Shown piece by piece: positions 5,731-8,803 of a stretch of 8,803 bases of DNA (positions are counted from its first letter, which is position 1; each line of letters begins with the position of its first letter). The translations under genes and the position numbers were made by a program. Source of the DNA: Candidatus Zixiibacteriota bacterium (lineage in GTDB: Bacteria > Zixibacteria > MSB-5A5 > GN15 > FEB-12). Under the pieces are notes generated by a model. The model searched no databases. It saw nothing but the letters and a program-made list of their open reading frames with translations, and was not told where the DNA came from. The stretch is taken from contig QNAF01000102.1 in the NCBI GenBank assembly GCA_003641405.1, positions 1-8,803 of the forward strand. The letters are read 5' to 3'.

Positions 5731-8708
5731 TGCCGGGACAAGGTTTTTTTAAACGCGGACTGAGTAAGTTGATGGGCTTAACCGACGAGGCTAAGCCAAC
5801 TCCGCGCGGACCAGACACGCCTGAACCTGCACCAGCAGGGCCGGCGCCAACGCCAGAGGCGGCGCCACAACCGCAAGCGCAAGGACCAACCGAGCAGGCA
5901 CTAGGGCCAACACCAACGCCAGTTAACCCGCAAGCGGGGCAGATGCAGCGTGATATGACCATGGCGGATACTGATGAAGCTATCCAAGAAGTTGGCGCTC
6001 AAGGTGAGATGGGCGCAGTCGAGGGTGCTAATGTTCAAGGTCGCAATCAACGTCGTAATATCAATCTGGATTTTTATGAGGATGACTCGACGAAACGTAC
6101 GATTGAGCTATTCAATCGTAAAGCTGAAGGCTACAAAGACAACCCAGCGCGTGCGGTACAAACACATGAAGAAACGATTGCTAAATCAACCGGTAGTGAA
6201 GATGCAGAGGTCGCTAAAACAGCGCTCGAGCGCATACTGGGTGGCAAGCTGACTGACAAATTCTCACCTGAAGATTTGGTGAGCGTGTACCACTTGGCAG
6301 GCGAGCAAGCTGAGGAGCTGCATAAAGTTGCAGCGGACCTTAAGGCAAGGCGCCTCGTCGAGGAAATCCCTGCTGAGGAATACGCGCACTTCAAGCTACT
6401 CTCTACACGGTTAAATGCACTTCTCGAAGTCGCTTCCGTACGTGGGGGAGAAGCAGGGCGGATGTTGAACGCGATGCAGGCTATCTCGAAACTAACCAAC
6501 AAGCAGTATCTCAAAGAGATGCAGGACATAGTGAAAGGCTCCGGCGGCACCGACACCTTGGACCAGACTATTGACGCTGTAGCAGAAGCAAGCGGGCTTG
6601 ATGATATCGCTAGTCGCAACAAGCTGACGTGGCAAGCCAAGGCATGGAACACCGCCTTACAAGTGCGCTATAACTTCATGCTCTCAAGTGTGCGCACACA
6701 TGCAGCCAACATTGGCGGCAGCGCGTCAACGGGTATCTATGAAGGTGTCTTTATTAACTCCGGTAGAATTTTACTCAACAATGCAGAATTCGGAACACGC
6801 GCTATCGTTAACGCTACGTTCAAGGGCATTACGGGTAACACACCGTTAACGCAAATTGAGCGGGCATACATGAGCGAGGCGGTAAGTCTGCCTTGGGCCA
6901 TGATTAAAAACTTTAGAGCAGGCCTTGCAACCGCTAACCGAGTGTACACCGGCAAAGAGATGGGGCACGGTAAGCTGTTCAACGAGCAGGGGGCACGCGC
7001 TACAGGGTCCGGCGGGGATAGCTACCTTCCGGGCGACAAGCAGGTAATGACGCGAGCGCTTGAAGCTGAAGATATGTTTTTTAAAACCATCTACGGCAAC
7101 GCGCAGATAGAGATACTCGCTAAGCGGGCAGCGTTGGCTAAAGGGGGTACAACTAAGCAGATTAACGAGCACACCAAATACCTGATGACCCACCCCACTG
7201 AGGAGATGATGGACGCGGCTAATGCGTATGCGTCTAAGCTTACCTTCACCAGTGACCCCAGCATTTACGGGGGGTTATTCAAAGGGATTAATGAAGGGAT
7301 AGCGGCGCTACAAAAAGACAGCCCACTATTCAAAGTGTTGATTCCTTTTAGGAATACGCCGATAAACATCACTGGCTACGTTATCGATAATACACCTATA
7401 GGTAAGTTAATCGCGCCGCGTAAGCTGTATGAGGATTTAAAAAACCCGGCAACGCGACATGAAACTGAAGCACGAATAGCTATCTCTAGTGGGCTGATGG
7501 CTTACGCTCACTCATTATGGGAAGAGGGTAAGATTACAGGTGCTTCCCCAGACAACTACGGGGAACTACGCGTACGCCAACTAGCGGGGTGGGAGCCTAA
7601 CGCTATCATCACAGGCGGCAAGTCCTATACATTAAATAGAATGGACCCCGCTGGATTAGTCCTTGGGATATATGCCACCTACTTCGACGCGAGAGCCTCG
7701 ATGGGGGAGAAGGACCAAGTTACAGCCGCCGCTGCAGCGGTCACTGCGGTGGCTTCCTTGATTACTGACCGGTCAACGCTTGCCGCTTTCGGTGACCTTG
7801 AACGGGTGTTCTCATCATCAGAGGGCACGGTAGGTAAAGCTGCAGGTAAGCTGGGCGCTAGAATGTTAACGGGGTTCGCGATGCCATCCATGATGCGTGA
7901 TTTTCGTGAGCGTGATGACCCACGCTACCGCGCAATTGACGTGCCCAACGAGATTGGTGAAGCGACATGGGAAGCCTTTAAGAAAACAATATACAACGCG
8001 GTACCGGGCTTTAGTGAACAGCTACCGCCTAAAGTGGATGCCTTTGGCGCTGACCGCATTAATACCGCGCAGATGTATTACCGGGGAATATTGCCCGTTA
8101 AGACTGCGACCATTAAGCAAGACAAAGCGGTAGCCGCTTTGATAGCGATGGATATCCCAATTGGGCAACCTGATTCGGTCGTTAAGCTATCTGGGCTATC
8201 GGGAGCCAGTATTCCTAATGCGTTGCCAATAGATTTATTGGCGGTTGATGGTAACCAAGGCTGGGTGTATCGCTCATATCAACAGGCGATAGGTAAAGCG
8301 CGCCAACGTGTAGTTGAGCGTTACGTGTCAACACCCGCGTTCCAGAAAGCGATTGATGAGGACCTCATCACACCTGATGGCCTGCACGCGGACAAGCTAC
8401 GCAATGAAATTAGTAAGGCGACCCGTGCCACTAAAGCCCAGTTCATTCTCACCTTGATGGACAACGATAGTATTCAACCTACTGTAGGCGGTGAGAAGAT
8501 AGGTAAGAAAATTAAGTTCACTCACCAGTATTCTAAAGAACAATACAAAGAGTTTGCTCGCCTCATTACTCAGGAAGGCATGACTCAAGAGAACCGCGAT
8601 AAGGCGCTGGAAGCTGGGTATAAACCTCGCTATCAACCCCCTAGTGCGGGGCTCCCTAAAGAGCTACAATTACAGAAAAGTAAATCACAAAGTATGCCGA
8701 GGTTTTAA
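5730..8708 (+). CDS. Large internal virion / polyvalent protein, LPD38-like (992 aa)
   Basis: This is a probable ejected inner-core protein occupying, with the preceding gene, the place of T7 gp16. Residues 1-20 are short and basic-amphipathic (FFKRGLSKLMG). Residues 22-70 are a Pro/Ala/Thr-rich, surely disordered linker. Residues 178-250 form long helices matching a module I know from phage polyvalent proteins: SPEDLVSVYHLAGEQAEEL, then RGGEAGRMLNAMQ (238-250). Residues 310-640 match the following module: NFMLSSVRTHAANIGGSAS (315-333), ALEAEDMFFKTIYGNAQIEILA (443-464), LTFTSDPS (504-511), LIPFRNTPINI (537-547), GKITGASPDNYG (600-611), LAGWEPNAI (618-626) and NRMDPAGLVLGI (636-647). This pattern is, as I recall, the Pfam LPD38-like region. 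An Ala/Val-rich hydrophobic helix lies at 664-678. The C-terminal part (780-905) also follows the family: a 'PV' turn, a Gln/Arg-rich helix and a 'VSTPAFQ' hairpin. No transglycosylase or protease catalytic motif is visible, unlike T7 gp16. The start is fixed by the TAATG overlap and a good Shine-Dalgarno. Function beyond structure/ejection is unknown. Confidence 0.75.
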   Translation: MPGQGFFKRGLSKLMGLTDEAKPTPRGPDTPEPAPAGPAPTPEAAPQPQAQGPTEQALGPTPTPVNPQAGQMQRDMTMADTDEAIQEVGAQGEMGAVEGANVQGRNQRRNINLDFYEDDSTKRTIELFNRKAEGYKDNPARAVQTHEETIAKSTGSEDAEVAKTALERILGGKLTDKFSPEDLVSVYHLAGEQAEELHKVAADLKARRLVEEIPAEEYAHFKLLSTRLNALLEVASVRGGEAGRMLNAMQAISKLTNKQYLKEMQDIVKGSGGTDTLDQTIDAVAEASGLDDIASRNKLTWQAKAWNTALQVRYNFMLSSVRTHAANIGGSASTGIYEGVFINSGRILLNNAEFGTRAIVNATFKGITGNTPLTQIERAYMSEAVSLPWAMIKNFRAGLATANRVYTGKEMGHGKLFNEQGARATGSGGDSYLPGDKQVMTRALEAEDMFFKTIYGNAQIEILAKRAALAKGGTTKQINEHTKYLMTHPTEEMMDAANAYASKLTFTSDPSIYGGLFKGINEGIAALQKDSPLFKVLIPFRNTPINITGYVIDNTPIGKLIAPRKLYEDLKNPATRHETEARIAISSGLMAYAHSLWEEGKITGASPDNYGELRVRQLAGWEPNAIITGGKSYTLNRMDPAGLVLGIYATYFDARASMGEKDQVTAAAAAVTAVASLITDRSTLAAFGDLERVFSSSEGTVGKAAGKLGARMLTGFAMPSMMRDFRERDDPRYRAIDVPNEIGEATWEAFKKTIYNAVPGFSEQLPPKVDAFGADRINTAQMYYRGILPVKTATIKQDKAVAALIAMDIPIGQPDSVVKLSGLSGASIPNALPIDLLAVDGNQGWVYRSYQQAIGKARQRVVERYVSTPAFQKAIDEDLITPDGLHADKLRNEISKATRATKAQFILTLMDNDSIQPTVGGEKIGKKIKFTHQYSKEQYKEFARLITQEGMTQENRDKALEAGYKPRYQPPSAGLPKELQLQKSKSQSMPRF
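5793..5936 (+). repeat. Pro/Ala/Thr-rich low-complexity coding segment
   Basis: Codons 22-69 of the 992-aa protein encode a run of irregular Pro-Ala, Pro-Thr and Pro-Gln units (for example PEPAPAGPAPTPEA). At DNA level it is made of imperfect CCA/GCA/GCC-rich units such as 'ccaacgccag', which occurs twice (5847-5856 and 5913-5922). It probably forms an extended linker joining the N-terminal amphipathic helix to the folded helical body, and is a likely place for length variation among relatives. Confidence 0.7.
5843..5866 (+). repeat. GC-rich potential stem-loop in the linker codons
   Basis: GGCGC (5843-5847) can pair with GCGCC (5862-5866), and CGCC (5851-5854) with GGCG (5858-5861). This leaves a CAA bulge on the left arm and an AGA loop: nine GC-only base pairs about 110 bases downstream of the start codon. 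No U-run follows, so it is not a terminator. It could slow ribosomes early in the gene, or simply reflect the GC-rich Pro/Ala codons. Confidence 0.4.
8699..8702 (+). promoter_or_regulatory. Ribosome-binding site of the tail fibre gene
   Basis: GAGG, within the last three codons of the 992-aa gene, is 6 bases before the ATG at 8709. That ATG follows the TAA stop with no base between. This supports the partial reading frame that runs to the window end. Confidence 0.7.
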
Positions 8709-8803
8709 ATGACAATTTCAAGCACAGATAGTAAAGCGATATTCACGGCAGACGGGATAGTGGTAGCTTACCCCTACTCCTTTCGCGCTGATAATGACAG
8801 TGA
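8709..8803 (+). CDS. Tail fibre or tail spike protein, N-terminal virion-binding end (partial, 31 aa)
   Basis: This is probably the receptor-binding tail fibre or spike; only the first 31 residues are present. The sequence 'SKAIFTADGIVVAYPYSFRADNDS' (8-31 in part) follows a pattern common at the N-terminus of podovirus fibres and spikes: a short Tyr/Phe strand, a D-G turn, an aromatic 'F/Y-P-Y-S/T-F' strand, then 'ADNDS' where relatives have a 'DxSDL' turn. In T7 gp17 the equivalent region (LDGSNRDFNIPFEYLA, as I recall it) attaches the fibre to the tail tube. Its place directly after the gp16-position genes is where T7 carries gene 17. The gene runs off the window, so the host-binding part and any depolymerase domain cannot be judged. 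Confidence 0.7.
   Translation, partial: MTISSTDSKAIFTADGIVVAYPYSFRADNDS

Noticed and set aside
6131..6652. 173-residue open frame on the minus strand, opposite the 992-aa gene
   Set aside because: It lies wholly within a well-supported + strand gene, has Ser/Ala/Leu-rich composition typical of antisense reading, and has no convincing family resemblance. Other minus-strand frames (2389-2742, 5379-5741, 6846-7193) were set aside for the same reason.
7729..7740. Perfect 12-base palindrome CCGCTGCAGCGG
   Set aside because: It falls in a run of Ala codons (GCC GCC GCT GCA GCG) in the hydrophobic helix of the 992-aa protein. Alternating Ala codon choice produces it easily, and there is no sign of regulatory context.
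8637..8651. CCCC...GGGG pairing shortly before the tail fibre gene, considered as a terminator
   Set aside because: The stem is only four pairs with a seven-base loop and is followed by 'ctccctaaa', not a U-run. It lies inside the coding sequence.
5730..8708. Tape-measure protein of a long-tailed phage
   Set aside because: The large helical protein with hydrophobic stretches could suggest it. However, the directly following podovirus-type tail fibre N-terminus, the preceding gp14-like protein and the 'PFRNTP ... AGWxP' motifs fit an internal virion/polyvalent protein better.

Overview
The window looks like the virion-internal (ejection) protein block of a tailed phage with podovirus morphology. 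The order is T7-like: a small hydrophobic-start, helical internal virion protein (gp14-like position), a mid-size helical internal virion protein (gp15-like position), two very large internal proteins where T7 has gp16, then the start of a tail fibre or tail spike gene. All genes are on the + strand. No RNA polymerase, terminase, capsid or integrase gene is in view, so genus and life style are not shown directly. The base composition looks balanced, and GATC and CCWGG are both absent by eye. That fits a virulent phage of a gammaproteobacterial host with Dam- or Dcm-type methylation or matching restriction enzymes, but the host is an inference.

Layout: 2-46 is the last codons of an upstream gene. 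49-516 is a 155-aa internal virion protein. 520-2277 is a 585-aa helical internal virion protein. 2281-5730 is a 1149-aa protein with a phage N-terminal motif, a glycine-zipper membrane-like segment and a C-terminal module typical of phage 'large polyvalent proteins'. 5730-8708 is a 992-aa protein with a Pro/Ala-rich head followed by a second polyvalent-protein module (LPD38-like by memory). 8709 to the window end is the N-terminus of a tail fibre/spike adaptor. There is no intergenic stretch longer than 3 bases, and I see no promoter, terminator, tRNA, CRISPR array or mobile element.

How the genes may work together: in T7-like phages, gp14-16 form the inner core, leave the capsid before the DNA and build the trans-envelope channel. 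The two large genes here hold domains that in many phages and conjugative elements occur in one multi-thousand-residue protein thought to enter the cell with the DNA. The notable point is that such a polyvalent protein appears split into two translationally coupled genes in the gp16 slot. This suggests that channel-forming and possible effector roles are combined in the ejected proteins. Functions are assigned from remembered sequence patterns and gene order, not from database searches.
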